Positions 1 to 8,828 of a stretch of 64,000 nucleotides of DNA are shown piece by piece. This DNA comes from Ga0077555 sp041397775 (GTDB lineage Bacteria; Pseudomonadota; Alphaproteobacteria; Rhizobiales; Hyphomicrobiaceae): assembly GCA_041397775.1 (NCBI GenBank), contig JAWKWB010000002.1, positions 558,001 through 622,000 on the forward strand, written 5' to 3'. The number at the start of each line of letters is the position of its first letter. The stretch's first letter is position 1. Both the position numbers and the translations under genes were made by a program. The notes under the pieces are model-generated. The model was not told where the DNA came from. It ran no database searches and saw only the letters and a program-made list of their open reading frames with translations.

Positions 1-680
1 TCCTCGACGGTCAGAAAGGCTTCGCATTGCACGCGCATGCTGCCGACCAACTCGTGGTATCGGCCCGCATCGGCGCGGCGGACGGCCCGGTGGGCCTGTT
101 TCTCGTGCCGCGCACGGCAGCCGGCGTTTCGCTGTTGCCGGCCCCGGCCTTCGACGGCCGTCCGGGCGCCGCCATCACGCTGTCGGGCGTCAAGGTGCCC
201 GCCTCCGCCCTGCTCGGCGGCAGCGATGCGGACCGCATGGGCGACATCGAGGCCCTGATCGACCGCGGCGTCATCGCCACCTGCGCCGAGGCCGTCGGTG
301 CCATGGCCGCCGTCACCGACATCACCGTGGAATATCTCAAGACGCGCCAGCAGTTCGGCCAGCCGCTGTCGAAATTCCAGGTTCTGCAGCATCGCCTCGT
401 CGACATGAGCGTGTCGACCGAGGAAGCGCGCGCCATCGTGCACGCGGCCCTGCAGGCTGTGGACGACAACGCCCCCGACGCCGGCCGTACCGTCGCCATG
501 GCCAAGGTCAAGACGGCGCAATGCGGCCGCTTCGTGGGTGCCCAGGGCATCCAGCTGCACGGCGGCATGGGCATGACCGACGAACTCGTCATCGGCCACT
601 ACTACAAGCGCCTCACCATGTGCGAGACGCTGTTCGGCGACGGCGAGTGGTATCTGAAGCGCCTTGCGGCGGCGGTCTGA
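1..680 (+). CDS. Acyl-CoA dehydrogenase, C-terminal part (5' end outside window)
   Basis: Flavoenzyme that introduces the alpha-beta double bond into acyl-CoA thioesters. The frame is open from the first bases of the window, so the N-terminus lies upstream; about 225 residues are visible. The middle beta domain is seen at ADQLVVSARIG and the segment following. The C-terminal helical domain carries the family signatures RQQFGQPLSKFQVLQHRL and GIQLHGGMGMTDE, the latter part of the FAD/dimer region. It ends at a TGA just before a good rho-independent terminator. Substrate chain length cannot be judged from this fragment. Family assignment is secure. Confidence 0.93.
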   Translation, partial: LDGQKGFALHAHAADQLVVSARIGAADGPVGLFLVPRTAAGVSLLPAPAFDGRPGAAITLSGVKVPASALLGGSDADRMGDIEALIDRGVIATCAEAVGAMAAVTDITVEYLKTRQQFGQPLSKFQVLQHRLVDMSVSTEEARAIVHAALQAVDDNAPDAGRTVAMAKVKTAQCGRFVGAQGIQLHGGMGMTDELVIGHYYKRLTMCETLFGDGEWYLKRLAAAV

Positions 681-710
681 TCCCCCGTCACTCCGCTCGA
701 CAAACGGAAC

Positions 711-752
711 GGCCGGGGTTCCCTGCAAGGTGCCCCGGCCGCTTTCTGTTTT
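711..752 (+). terminator. Rho-independent terminator after the acyl-CoA dehydrogenase
   Basis: Perfect 8-bp stem GGCCGGGG/CCCCGGCC (711-718 with 733-740), 14-nt loop, followed by a T-rich tail ending in TTTT. It sits 30 bp after the stop codon and just before the convergent serine hydrolase gene. Confidence 0.7.
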
Positions 753-765
753 GCGTCGCCCAAGT

Positions 766-1986
766 TCAATCCACGATCGATTGATACGTGAGGACGCGCA
801 GCTCCCGGCGGAAGGGATAGGCCGACGACGGCATGAGCTGCGTCAAAAGGATCACGAACATCTCCTCGGCGGGATCGACCCAGAAAGCCGTCGACGCCGC
901 GCCACCCCAGGCGAACTCGCCCGGCGTGCCCACGATCTGCGCGCGCGCTGGATCGATCATCACGGAGAAGCCGAGGCCGAAGCCGATGCCCTCGTAGGTC
1001 GTCTCGGAGAACCGTGGCGTGCCCATCGCCGCCATGTCGCCGCCCAGATGATTGGAGGTCATCAACGCGACCGTCTTGCGGCCGAGCAGCCGAACGCCGT
1101 CGAGCGCCCCCTTGTTCAGCATGAACTGGCAGAAGCGCGCATAGTCCGACACCGTGGAGACGAGACCGCCGCCGCCGGAATTCACCGTGCGCGGCCTCAG
1201 ATACCGGCTCTTCGTGGGATCGTCGATCTCGGCCAGGCCGCCACTGCCGTCGGGCGCATAGTTGGCCGCCAACCGCGCGTGCTTGCCCTCCGGCACATGG
1301 AAGTCCGTATCGACGAGCCCCAGGGGCTTGATCACCCGCTCCACCAGATAGCGCTCGAAGGGCTCGCCGGAGATCACTTCCACGAGATAGCCCAGGACGT
1401 CGGTGGCGATGGAGTAGTTCCAGCGCGTCCCCGGCTGCGCCAGCAACGGGAGTTTCGCAGCCCGCTCGACGAGGTCCTGAAGGGTCGTCTCCTGCGTCTG
1501 GAAGTCGATCTTGTGGGCGCGGTAGAGCCCATCGACCAACGTCGATTCCATGAAGCCGTAGGTCAGCCCGGACGTATGCGTGAGCAGGTCGCGGAAGGTG
1601 ATGTCGCGGACCGCCGGCACGGTATCGATCTTGCCGCGGCTGCCCCCGCTCAAGACCCGTTGCCCCGCAAACGCCGGGACGAACCGGCTGATGGGATCGT
1701 CGAGCTGGAAGCGTCCCTCCTCGTAGAGCATCATGATGGCGACGCTCGTGAGCGGCTTCGTCATCGAATAGATGCGGAAGATCGTGTCCGCGCTCATCGG
1801 CTTGTCCCGCGCGATGTCGGCGGCACCGCAAACATCGAGAAAGGCCATGCGGCCCCTGCGCGAAACCAGCGTGACCATGCCGGCCGCGCGCTTGCGGTCG
1901 ACTTGGGCACGCATCCACGTCGAGATGCGGGACAGGCGGCCGGCGGCGAGGCCGACTTCCTCGGGGCGGCAAAGGGTGATGCTCAT
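766..1986 (-). CDS. Serine hydrolase, class C beta-lactamase/esterase family
   Basis: 406-residue member of the beta-lactamase-related serine hydrolases (esterase EstB / penicillin-binding-like). The SxxK nucleophile motif is SMTK at residues 74-77, the second-motif tyrosine is in WNYSIATD (Y191), and HTSG lies near residue 138. No signal peptide is visible, which favours a cytoplasmic esterase over a true beta-lactamase. The ATG is preceded by GGAG at 8 nt. The gene is convergent with the acyl-CoA dehydrogenase. Substrate is unknown. Confidence 0.88.
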   Translation of the reverse strand: MSITLCRPEEVGLAAGRLSRISTWMRAQVDRKRAAGMVTLVSRRGRMAFLDVCGAADIARDKPMSADTIFRIYSMTKPLTSVAIMMLYEEGRFQLDDPISRFVPAFAGQRVLSGGSRGKIDTVPAVRDITFRDLLTHTSGLTYGFMESTLVDGLYRAHKIDFQTQETTLQDLVERAAKLPLLAQPGTRWNYSIATDVLGYLVEVISGEPFERYLVERVIKPLGLVDTDFHVPEGKHARLAANYAPDGSGGLAEIDDPTKSRYLRPRTVNSGGGGLVSTVSDYARFCQFMLNKGALDGVRLLGRKTVALMTSNHLGGDMAAMGTPRFSETTYEGIGFGLGFSVMIDPARAQIVGTPGEFAWGGAASTAFWVDPAEEMFVILLTQLMPSSAYPFRRELRVLTYQSIVD

Positions 1987-2092
1987 GCGTTGTCTCCGGA
2001 CAGGCTCGGGAGCTTAGGGACCTGCCAGTCCTAGCGGATCTGTACGCGCTGGGCCACCATGCGGGGCCCCGCACACGTTCCCGGGCCGCGCG

Positions 2093-3661
2093 TCAGCCGG
2101 CCACGGTGAACGTGTCGGGGCGCGCAGCCTGCCAGGCCGCCGCCAGACGCGCATCGCGAGCGCCCCGGAGAAGCTCTCCCGGCTGCATGAGCGGATAGAG
2201 GTCCGCGTAGGTCGCAACCTCCGTGACCGAGATCCGGCGATAGATGTGCTGCCCCCTGAGATCGCCGGGATGCTTCAGGCCCGCCGCTGCGATCAGCTCC
2301 GCCAGCGCCTCCAGCGTGGCGTGGTGGAAGTTGCGCACGCGCTCGGCCTTGTCGGGCACGACGAGGGCACGCGACCGCGTCGGATCCTGCGTGGCGACAC
2401 CCGTCGGGCACTTGTCGTTGTGGCAGCTCTGCGCCTGGATGCAGCCCACCGCGAACATGAAGCCTCGCGCCGCATTGCACCAGTCGGCCCCGAGCGCCAT
2501 CGCGCGCGCCATATCGAATGCCGTCACGATCTTGCCGGAGGCGCCGATCCGGATGCGGTCGCGCAAACCCGCTCCCACTAGCACGTTGTGCGTCAGCGAC
2601 AGTCCTTCGCGCAGAGGCATTCCGATGTGGTCGATGAACTCCAGCGGTGCGGCCCCCGTGCCGCCCTCCTTGCCGTCCACCACGATGAAGTCCGGCGTGA
2701 TCCCCGTCTCGATCATCGCCTTGACCATGGCCAGCAGTTCCGCCGTCTGGCCGATGCACAGCTTGAACCCCGTCGGCTTGCCCCCAGACAGTGCGCGCAT
2801 GCGCCCGACCAGTTGCATCAGCTCGATCGGGGTCGAGAATGCCGAGTGGCAGGGCGGCGAGATGCAATCGCGCCCCATCGGGATGCCCCGGATGCGCGAG
2901 ATCTCCGGCGTGATCTTGGCCGCCGGCAACACGCCGCCGTGCCCGGGCTTGGCGCCCTGGCTGATTTTCAGCTCCACCATCTTGATCTGGTCGGTGCCGG
3001 CGGCAACCTTGGCGAACACCTCGGGGTTGAAGGACCCGTCCGGGTTCCGGCACCCGAAGTAGCCCGAACCGATCTCCCAGACGATGTCGCCCCCGTGCTC
3101 GGCATGGTACGGGCTGAAGCCGCCTTCGCCGGTGTCGTGCGCGAACCCGCCGAGCTTCGCGCCCATGTTCAAAGCGCGAATTGCGTTACCGGAAAGTGAA
3201 CCGAAACTCATGGCGGAGATGTTGAGAACCGACGCCTCGTAGGGCTTGGCCGTCTCCGAACCACCCACGCGAATACGGAAAAGCTGTTTTTCCGGTTCGC
3301 AAGCCGCGATGGAATGCGCAATCCATTCATACCCTTCGGCATAGACATCCTGCTGCGTGCCGAAGGGTCGTTTGTCGAGTTGCATCTTCGCCCGTTGATA
3401 GGCGATCGCCCGCACGTCGCGCGAAAATGGCGTGCCATCCTTCTCGCTCTCGAAGAGATACTGGCGCAACTCCGGGCGCACTTCTTCCAGGAAATATCGC
3501 ATGTGCGCGAGGATGGGATAGTTGCGCAGGATGGAGTGGCGCTCTTGCGTCGCATCGCGCAGGCCCATGATCGCAATGGCGCCCGACACTGCCAGAGGAA
3601 TGAGCAACCACCTGCCGAGAGGCGTACCGATCGCGAGCGCCAGAGCGAACGAGATCGTCAA
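2093..3661 (-). CDS. FMN-binding glutamate synthase family protein (GltB2-like)
   Basis: 522 residues. After an N-terminal hydrophobic segment (about residues 10-32) comes the alpha/beta-barrel FMN domain of glutamate synthases, with ISAMSFGSLSGNAIRALN, TGEGGFSPYH, KISQGAKPGHGG and DGKEGGTGAAP. The cysteine-rich stretch CNAARGFMFAVGCIQAQSC and CPTGVATQDP matches the Fe-S/FMN region. The glutaminase and NADPH domains of the large GltB are absent, as usual for this stand-alone family, so its reaction is not proven. The start is TTG: an in-frame stop lies 18 nt upstream, so the protein cannot begin much earlier. Confidence 0.9.
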   Translation of the reverse strand: MTISFALALAIGTPLGRWLLIPLAVSGAIAIMGLRDATQERHSILRNYPILAHMRYFLEEVRPELRQYLFESEKDGTPFSRDVRAIAYQRAKMQLDKRPFGTQQDVYAEGYEWIAHSIAACEPEKQLFRIRVGGSETAKPYEASVLNISAMSFGSLSGNAIRALNMGAKLGGFAHDTGEGGFSPYHAEHGGDIVWEIGSGYFGCRNPDGSFNPEVFAKVAAGTDQIKMVELKISQGAKPGHGGVLPAAKITPEISRIRGIPMGRDCISPPCHSAFSTPIELMQLVGRMRALSGGKPTGFKLCIGQTAELLAMVKAMIETGITPDFIVVDGKEGGTGAAPLEFIDHIGMPLREGLSLTHNVLVGAGLRDRIRIGASGKIVTAFDMARAMALGADWCNAARGFMFAVGCIQAQSCHNDKCPTGVATQDPTRSRALVVPDKAERVRNFHHATLEALAELIAAAGLKHPGDLRGQHIYRRISVTEVATYADLYPLMQPGELLRGARDARLAAAWQAARPDTFTVAG

Positions 3662-3850
3662 TGCGACCGAAGGTCGTTAACGCGAGAAGCAGGGCAGCAG
3701 CGCCAATCTTAAGACTTGCATATCGTCCTCGATTATCGCGAGTGGATCCGGGATCTGAATGGTTACTGGAAGAGGGCCGCCATTAACATCAACATTCGTA
3801 AAGAGCGGCGCAACACCCCTATTCCCCGTCGCATTATGAGACATTTGAAC

Positions 3851-3887
3851 AAAAAAAGGGCGGAGCAGCCATCGCCGCTCCGCCCTT
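3851..3887 (-). terminator. Rho-independent terminator for the 3930-4307 gene
   Basis: Perfect 11-bp stem AAGGGCGGAGC/GCTCCGCCCTT (3856-3866 with 3877-3887), 10-nt loop, followed on the minus strand by seven T. A textbook intrinsic terminator 43 bp downstream of the small secreted-protein gene. Confidence 0.85.
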
Positions 3888-3929
3888 ATTGATAACACTT
3901 GAACCGCCCGTGATCGTCGGCCTTCGCCT

Positions 3930-4307
3930 TCAGTATGCGCAGATCTTGTAGCTGATGCCCTCGGCATTCTTCTGGTTGTCGACGATGATATTGAAATAGG
4001 GAATGCTGTTCAGATCCGTGCGGAACGTGCACGAGGTCGTGTTGTTGGCGGTGTCGTCGCACACCGACTGGTCGTAGGGATCGAGCACACGAAGCTGCAC
4101 GTTGCCGAGGCTGGAGGTGAGGCTGACGCCGCCCTTGTGGTCCCAATAGCTCTCCGACACGCGCTGGGCCAGGTTCGCCCAGTCGTTGGCAGCGACGCGG
4201 CCCGTGAGGCACGAGATGTTCGCCGAGAGATCCTGGGCAGCGACGGGCTGAGAGAATGCCACAAGAGTGCAGAGTGCGGCGCTCCAACGTGCGATGCGTG
4301 TCGTCAT
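3930..4307 (-). CDS. Small secreted protein of unknown function
   Basis: 125 residues. Not recognised. A Sec signal peptide is clear (MTTRIARWSAALCTLVAFSQ then PVAAQ), with probable cleavage before QDLSAN. The mature part has four cysteines (ISCL, SVCDD, TSCTF, IC near the C-terminus), suggesting two disulfides in the periplasm or outside. The chosen ATG has AGGAG 7 nt upstream; an in-frame ATG seven codons earlier lacks this. The gene has its own terminator and is divergent from a TadE/G-like gene across a 253-bp AT-rich region (4308-4560) that must hold both promoters. Confidence 0.75.
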   Translation of the reverse strand: MTTRIARWSAALCTLVAFSQPVAAQDLSANISCLTGRVAANDWANLAQRVSESYWDHKGGVSLTSSLGNVQLRVLDPYDQSVCDDTANNTTSCTFRTDLNSIPYFNIIVDNQKNAEGISYKICAY

Positions 4308-4560
4308 GGTGATGCTCCTGATTTGCAAACCGTGAACACATCCTAGTCAAAACGCATGACCAGATCGCTATTTCGAACCCGGATATTCGCGGAAAATTTA
4401 GTGACAATTGTCCGCAATCGCAGGGGTGGAACAACGAGATTGATAGAATTTTTATGAAATTTGCCCCAGCCGGATTAAATCCCCAACAAAACCTTTCTGG
4501 CAAAAAGCTGTTTATCGACGCTAGGTATGCGACACACGAAAGCGTTTGGAGACAAGAACA

Positions 4561-5883
4561 ATGATCACACAGTGGTGGAGCAATTCGAAGTTCGCTCGCG
4601 CAGACGGCGGCAACGTGGCAATGATCGGCGCTCTTGCGCTGCTCCCTGTTACCGTGCTCGCCGGTGGTACTGTAGATTACGGTCGGGCGATGTCCGAGCG
4701 CACACGGTTGCAGGCAGCAGCGGAAGCCGGCGCTTTCGGCGGCACCCGTCAGGTCGAGGCAACGGATGCAACCCGCATCGCGGCCGCCACCGCTCTCTTC
4801 CAGAGCAACCTCAACGGTAGCGGCCTCAGGGGCGTCACGCCGGTGGTGACGGTTTCTGGCAAGCAGGTCACGGTTTCCGCAACGACGACCGTGGGGACGC
4901 CTTTCCTCGGCCTCGTCAGCGTGCCGTCCTTGACCATGTCGGTCTCCGCCACCGTCGAGGCGACGGACGTCACCACCACGACCACGGTCGCCGGCGGCAA
5001 GGTCTGCCTGCTGGCGCTCGACCCCAACAGCGACAACGGCATCCACATCCAGGGTGACAACCAGGTCAAGCTCGGTGACTGCTGGGCCCACACCAACTCG
5101 TCGAAGGCCTCCGCGATCAACTCCAGCGGCTCCCAGGCGCGTGCGGAATCGAACAAAGGCTTCTGCGCCGTCGGCAGCGCCTCGTTGTCCGACGAGAGCA
5201 CGTTCAGCCCGAAGCCGAAGACCGGCTGCAAGACGATGAACGACCCGTTCGCGAAGGTCGGCGCCTACTCGGGCGGCACCTACGAGGCGACGTTCAGCCC
5301 GCCCTACAAGGCGATCACCTGCAAGGCCTCGAACCTTTCGCTCAAGAAGGGTGAGTTCACGCTCGATCCGGGTCGCTACTGCGGTGGCATCAACATCCAG
5401 GCTGGCGCAACGGTCACGTTCAACCCCGGCATCTACTATATCGACAACGGCGAATTGAACGTGCAGTCGGGCTCCACCGCGCTCGGCACCAACGTGCTCT
5501 TCTACCTGGAAGGCGCTGGTTCCAAATTCCAGATCATCGGCGGCGGTAGCACGCAGCTTTCCGGGCGTCACGACACCGCGAGCTATCGGGGCTTCCTGAT
5601 CATCCAGCACCCCAACGCCAACACCGACGGCGAGTCCAATATCCAGGGCGGCGGTTCGTTCAAGCTGCAGGGCATGGTGTACGCCCCCCGCCAGCGGATC
5701 GAGGTCTCCGGCAACGGTGACGTCAACAACCTCGACCTCAGCGTGTTCGGCATGGTCGCCAAGGACTTCTACTTCCGCGGCAACGGCATGTTCAACCTGA
5801 AGCGCCACACCGGTGAAGGCAAGGTTCCCGATCTGATGCCCGAGCTGCCGCTCGAGCAGATCAACCAGACGGTCTTGAAGTAA
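4561..5883 (+). CDS. TadE/TadG-like pilus-associated protein with a C-terminal beta-rich domain
   Basis: 440 residues. The N-terminus has the Tad/Flp pseudopilin-like signature: a short positive segment, a Gly-Asn motif (GGNVAMIGALALLPVTVLAG) forming one membrane helix, then DYGRAMSERTRLQAAAEAGA, typical of TadG-like proteins. From about residue 270 the sequence is glycine- and asparagine-rich with short repeated strands (GGINIQAGATVTFNPGIYYI, NIQGGGSFKLQGMVY) like a right-handed beta-helix, probably extracytoplasmic. ATG is chosen over an in-frame TTG 15 nt upstream because GGAG sits at the right distance. No other tad genes are in the window, so it is an orphan. Confidence 0.75.
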   Translation: MITQWWSNSKFARADGGNVAMIGALALLPVTVLAGGTVDYGRAMSERTRLQAAAEAGAFGGTRQVEATDATRIAAATALFQSNLNGSGLRGVTPVVTVSGKQVTVSATTTVGTPFLGLVSVPSLTMSVSATVEATDVTTTTTVAGGKVCLLALDPNSDNGIHIQGDNQVKLGDCWAHTNSSKASAINSSGSQARAESNKGFCAVGSASLSDESTFSPKPKTGCKTMNDPFAKVGAYSGGTYEATFSPPYKAITCKASNLSLKKGEFTLDPGRYCGGINIQAGATVTFNPGIYYIDNGELNVQSGSTALGTNVLFYLEGAGSKFQIIGGGSTQLSGRHDTASYRGFLIIQHPNANTDGESNIQGGGSFKLQGMVYAPRQRIEVSGNGDVNNLDLSVFGMVAKDFYFRGNGMFNLKRHTGEGKVPDLMPELPLEQINQTVLK

Positions 5884-5910
5884 GTACCGTCACCGACAAC
5901 TCCGCACTTC

Positions 5911-5942
5911 GCCGGCAGCAGGTTCCTGCTGCCGGCACTTTT
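5911..5942 (+). terminator. Terminator after the TadE/G-like gene
   Basis: Perfect 11-bp stem GCCGGCAGCAG/CTGCTGCCGGC (5911-5921 with 5926-5936), tetraloop GTTC, then ACTTTT. It lies 28 bp after the stop. Confidence 0.8.
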
Positions 5943-6048
5943 CGTGGGCCGCCTTGGTTCGGCGGCGACATTCGGCACGTTTGCTTTTGACCTCGGCGCC
6001 GCCACGCCTTAGCCTTGCATCGAACGCGGCTTGGCGAGTGCGCAAGAC

Positions 6049-6384
6049 ATGCCCGAATGGTTGTATGACGCCCCTGAACCGCGGGGCCTGATCTTCCTCA
6101 TCGTCACCGTCGTGCTCGGCGGCTTGGCGGCCTTCGTCACGGGGCGCACGGTCGCCCAGACGTGGCGCCCGTTCTGGGCCATTCCCCTCTACATGGTGCT
6201 TCTGGCCGCCGCGGTGCGCTTCATCCACAGCGCCGTGTTTTCGGGCACGCTGCTCTCGCTCAAAAGCTACCTGGTCGATCTCGTCGTCCTGCTCGTGATC
6301 GCAACGATCGGACACCTGCACTCTCGGCGCCGGCAGATGGCGGTGCAATACGCCTGGCGCGACAGCACCGGCACGACGCGGTGA
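6049..6384 (+). CDS. Small inner-membrane protein, DUF6867-like
   Basis: 111 residues with three predicted membrane segments (about residues 14-30, 44-60 and 75-95) and a basic C-terminal tail. It resembles small membrane proteins found beside branched-chain amino-acid ABC transporter genes in Hyphomicrobiales, and here it directly precedes such a binding-protein gene. The family name is from memory and is inference. A TTG six codons upstream is an alternative start; neither has a strong Shine-Dalgarno sequence. Role unknown. Confidence 0.6.
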   Translation: MPEWLYDAPEPRGLIFLIVTVVLGGLAAFVTGRTVAQTWRPFWAIPLYMVLLAAAVRFIHSAVFSGTLLSLKSYLVDLVVLLVIATIGHLHSRRRQMAVQYAWRDSTGTTR

Positions 6385-6485
6385 GGCCCGCCGCGCTGCC
6401 CGTTTAGACCTCCGTCTGATGGCGCGGGAATGGGCGTGACTTTGCCACCATTTCCTGTGAAAAAGACACCTTCCGGCGGGCCGGG

Positions 6486-6515
6486 CCCGTCTGATGCCCA
6501 CCCGTCTGATGCCCA
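6486..6515 (+). repeat. Perfect tandem duplication of a 15-bp unit
   Basis: CCCGTCTGATGCCCA occurs twice head to tail in the leader 34 bp upstream of the binding-protein gene; a related CGTCTGATG also occurs near 6413. It could be an operator or simple slippage product. Confidence 0.7.
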
Positions 6516-6548
6516 TTTGTGCATCGACCATGAAAAGGGGAGTACTTG

Positions 6549-7658
6549 ATGAGGAAGCTCGTTTGGTCGGGAATTGCGCTTGCTGCAGGCCTCGCCGTCA
6601 GCGGGACGGCGCATGCGCAGGTCAAGATCGCCGTTGCGGGACCTCTTACGGGTCCGAACGCGGCGTTCGGCGCGCAGCTCAAGAACGGCGCGGAAATGGC
6701 TGCCGCGGACATCAATGCCAAGGGCGGCATCAACGGTCAGAAGATCGAGCTCGTCTACGGTGACGACGTCTCCAAGCCCGAGCAGGGTGTTTCCGTCGCC
6801 AACAAGTTCGTCGGCGATGGCGTCAAGTTCGTCATCGGACACTTCAACTCGGGCGTCACCATGCCCGCGTCCACGGTCTATGCCGAGAACGGCATCCTGA
6901 TGATCACGCCGTCGGCCACCAATCCCCAAATCACCGAGCGCAAGATGTGGGGCATCTTCCGCACCTGCGGTCGCGACGACCAGCAAGGTGAGGTCGCGGG
7001 CAAGTACATCGCCGGCCCCATGAAGGGCAAGAAGGTTGCCGTCGTCCACGACAAGACGACCTACGGCAAGGGCCTGGCCGACGAAACCAAGAAGACCATG
7101 AACAAGCTCGGCGTGAAAGAGGTCCTCTACGAGGGCGTCAACACCGGCGAGAAGGATTTCTCGGCCCTCGTCTCCAAGATCAAGGCGGCTGGCGCCGAAG
7201 TCGTCTACTGGGGCGGCCTGCATACCGAAGGCGGCTTGATCGTGCGCCAGATGCGCGACCAGGGCGTGAAGGCCGTGCTGATGTCGGGCGATGGCATCAC
7301 CACCGACGAGTTCGCCTCTATCGGCGGCCCGGGCGTCGAAGGCACGCTGATGACGTTCCCGCCCGACCCGCAGAAGCGCCCTGAGGCGGCCGCGGTCGTG
7401 AAGAAGTTCCTGGCCAAGAATTTCAAGCCGGAATCCTACACGCTCTACAGCTACGCCGCGCTCCAGATCGTCGCCGACGCCGCCAATCAGGCGAAGACGA
7501 ACGATCCCAAGAAGGTGGCCGCCGCCATCAAGGGCAAGACCTTCAAGACCGTGATCGGTGACATCGGCTACGACCAGAAGGGCGACATCACCCGCCCCGA
7601 CTACGTGATGTACACGTGGAAGAAGGTCGGCGATAAGATCACCTACGTGCAGAACTGA
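6549..7658 (+). CDS. Branched-chain amino-acid-type ABC transporter periplasmic binding protein
   Basis: 369-residue Leu/Ile/Val-binding-protein family member (periplasmic-binding fold I). The signal peptide MRKLVWSGIALAAGLAVSG ends in AHA before QVKIAVAGPLTGPNAAFG, the hallmark first strand. Other family blocks are MAAADINAKGGINGQKIEL, VAVVHDKTTYGKGLADE and GDIGYDQKGDITRPDYVMY. Start is ATG with GGGGAG upstream rather than the overlapping TTG. No permease or ATPase genes follow, so the transporter partners are encoded elsewhere. Ligand could be branched-chain or other amino acids. Confidence 0.92.
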   Translation: MRKLVWSGIALAAGLAVSGTAHAQVKIAVAGPLTGPNAAFGAQLKNGAEMAAADINAKGGINGQKIELVYGDDVSKPEQGVSVANKFVGDGVKFVIGHFNSGVTMPASTVYAENGILMITPSATNPQITERKMWGIFRTCGRDDQQGEVAGKYIAGPMKGKKVAVVHDKTTYGKGLADETKKTMNKLGVKEVLYEGVNTGEKDFSALVSKIKAAGAEVVYWGGLHTEGGLIVRQMRDQGVKAVLMSGDGITTDEFASIGGPGVEGTLMTFPPDPQKRPEAAAVVKKFLAKNFKPESYTLYSYAALQIVADAANQAKTNDPKKVAAAIKGKTFKTVIGDIGYDQKGDITRPDYVMYTWKKVGDKITYVQN

Positions 7659-7672
7659 GGCAGGTCCGGCAC

Positions 7673-8800
7673 ATGCGCCGGAAATCCCGCGAGACGAGGA
7701 AGCCGGTCGCCACACTGCGGCGCCGGCTTCTTTCTTTCGGCGTGATCGTCGTGGCCGGCCTGGGCATGCCCACGGCCTCGGCGGCTGAGGCCTCGCGCGA
7801 AATCGTCATTGCCGCCGTCTACAGCACCGGCGCGGCAGCGCGCGCCGACGCCGCCGGGATCGCCCGTGCCGTTCGAAATGCACTCGAGGCGCGACCGGGC
7901 GCGACGGGCGGCACCCGCCAATCCATCCGTGTCGTGGCCCTGGACGACAAATGCCGCGCCGACGAGGCTGCAATCGTCGCCGGGCAGGCGGTCGCCGTTG
8001 GCGCCACCCTCGTCATCGGTCATAGCTGCGGAAGTGCCGCCGTCGCGGCCGCGCAAGTCTACGTGCGCCACGCCATCCCGCTGATCGCGCTGGGCGTCCG
8101 GATCAAGGATCTGACCATACCGCCGCCCGGTCGCGGCATCTTCCGCCTGGGACCGCGCGAAGACCATCTCGCGGCCGATATCGTGCGCCAGCTCGGCCCC
8201 CCAGCTGCGGCAGGCCGCATTGCCCTCGTCCACGACAAGAGCGCCTACGCCCGCGGCCTGGGCGACGACATCACGCGCGCCTTGTCCGCACAGGGGCGCA
8301 GTCTCGCCCTGCGCGAGATCTACACCGCCGCCGAGCCCGAATATGATGCGCTCGTCGAACGCCTGGTCACAGCCGGCGTCGACGGCGTCGTACTTCCCGC
8401 TCAGCCCATCGAGGCCGGCATCCTCGCGCGGCGTCTGCGCGAACGCGGCAGCCGGGCCATGATCGTCGGCGGGGAAGCCGTGGGCGCCGCGCCTGGCTTC
8501 GAACCCCGAACCGGCAAGCCCTCCACCGACGACATGCGTTTCCTGATGCTGCCCTGGCCAGGCAACGCCGCCATGGCCGGCGGCCTTCCCAACCTTGCGC
8601 GCATCGCACTGGATTTATGGCAGGCAGCCCGCGCCGCAGCGCCATCGGGCGAAACCGACGCGATCGTCGAAGCCTTGTATCGCGTTCGACTGCAGACGGG
8701 GCTCGGACCCATCGCCTTCGCAGCGACGGGAGATGCGATGGTGCAATCCTTTCTCCCGCACACGTGGCAGGAGGGGCGCTGGCGACCGCGCGTACGATGA
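7673..8800 (+). CDS. Second, divergent periplasmic ligand-binding protein (LivJ/K family)
   Basis: 375 residues of the same fold as the preceding protein but strongly diverged. After a basic start comes a signal peptide (RRRLLSFGVIVVAGLGMPTA then SAAEA), REIVIAAVYSTGAAARADAA in place of the usual PLTG motif, and the conserved IALVHDKSAYARGLGDDI. It starts 14 bp after the upstream stop, but a terminator-like hairpin (7699-7738) lies within its first codons, so a later start or attenuated expression is possible. It may recognise a different ligand or serve as a non-transport receptor domain; this is inference. Confidence 0.8.
   Translation: MRRKSRETRKPVATLRRRLLSFGVIVVAGLGMPTASAAEASREIVIAAVYSTGAAARADAAGIARAVRNALEARPGATGGTRQSIRVVALDDKCRADEAAIVAGQAVAVGATLVIGHSCGSAAVAAAQVYVRHAIPLIALGVRIKDLTIPPPGRGIFRLGPREDHLAADIVRQLGPPAAAGRIALVHDKSAYARGLGDDITRALSAQGRSLALREIYTAAEPEYDALVERLVTAGVDGVVLPAQPIEAGILARRLRERGSRAMIVGGEAVGAAPGFEPRTGKPSTDDMRFLMLPWPGNAAMAGGLPNLARIALDLWQAARAAAPSGETDAIVEALYRVRLQTGLGPIAFAATGDAMVQSFLPHTWQEGRWRPRVR
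7699..7738 (+). terminator. Terminator-like hairpin inside the 5' end of the second binding-protein gene
   Basis: Stem GAAGCCGG/CCGGCTTC (7699-7706 with 7723-7730), extended inward by CGCC/GGCG with one bulge, followed by TTTCTTTC. Position suggests termination or attenuation of the 6549-7658 transcript, while the next reading frame has already begun. Confidence 0.55.
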
Positions 8801-8828
8801 CGACCGCCAGCGACCAGGCCTTCTGTAA

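Noticed and set aside
3886..5808. 640-residue minus-strand open frame over the TadE/G-like gene
   Set aside because: Antisense shadow of a high-GC gene; composition is low-complexity and the real gene has a ribosome site and family signature.
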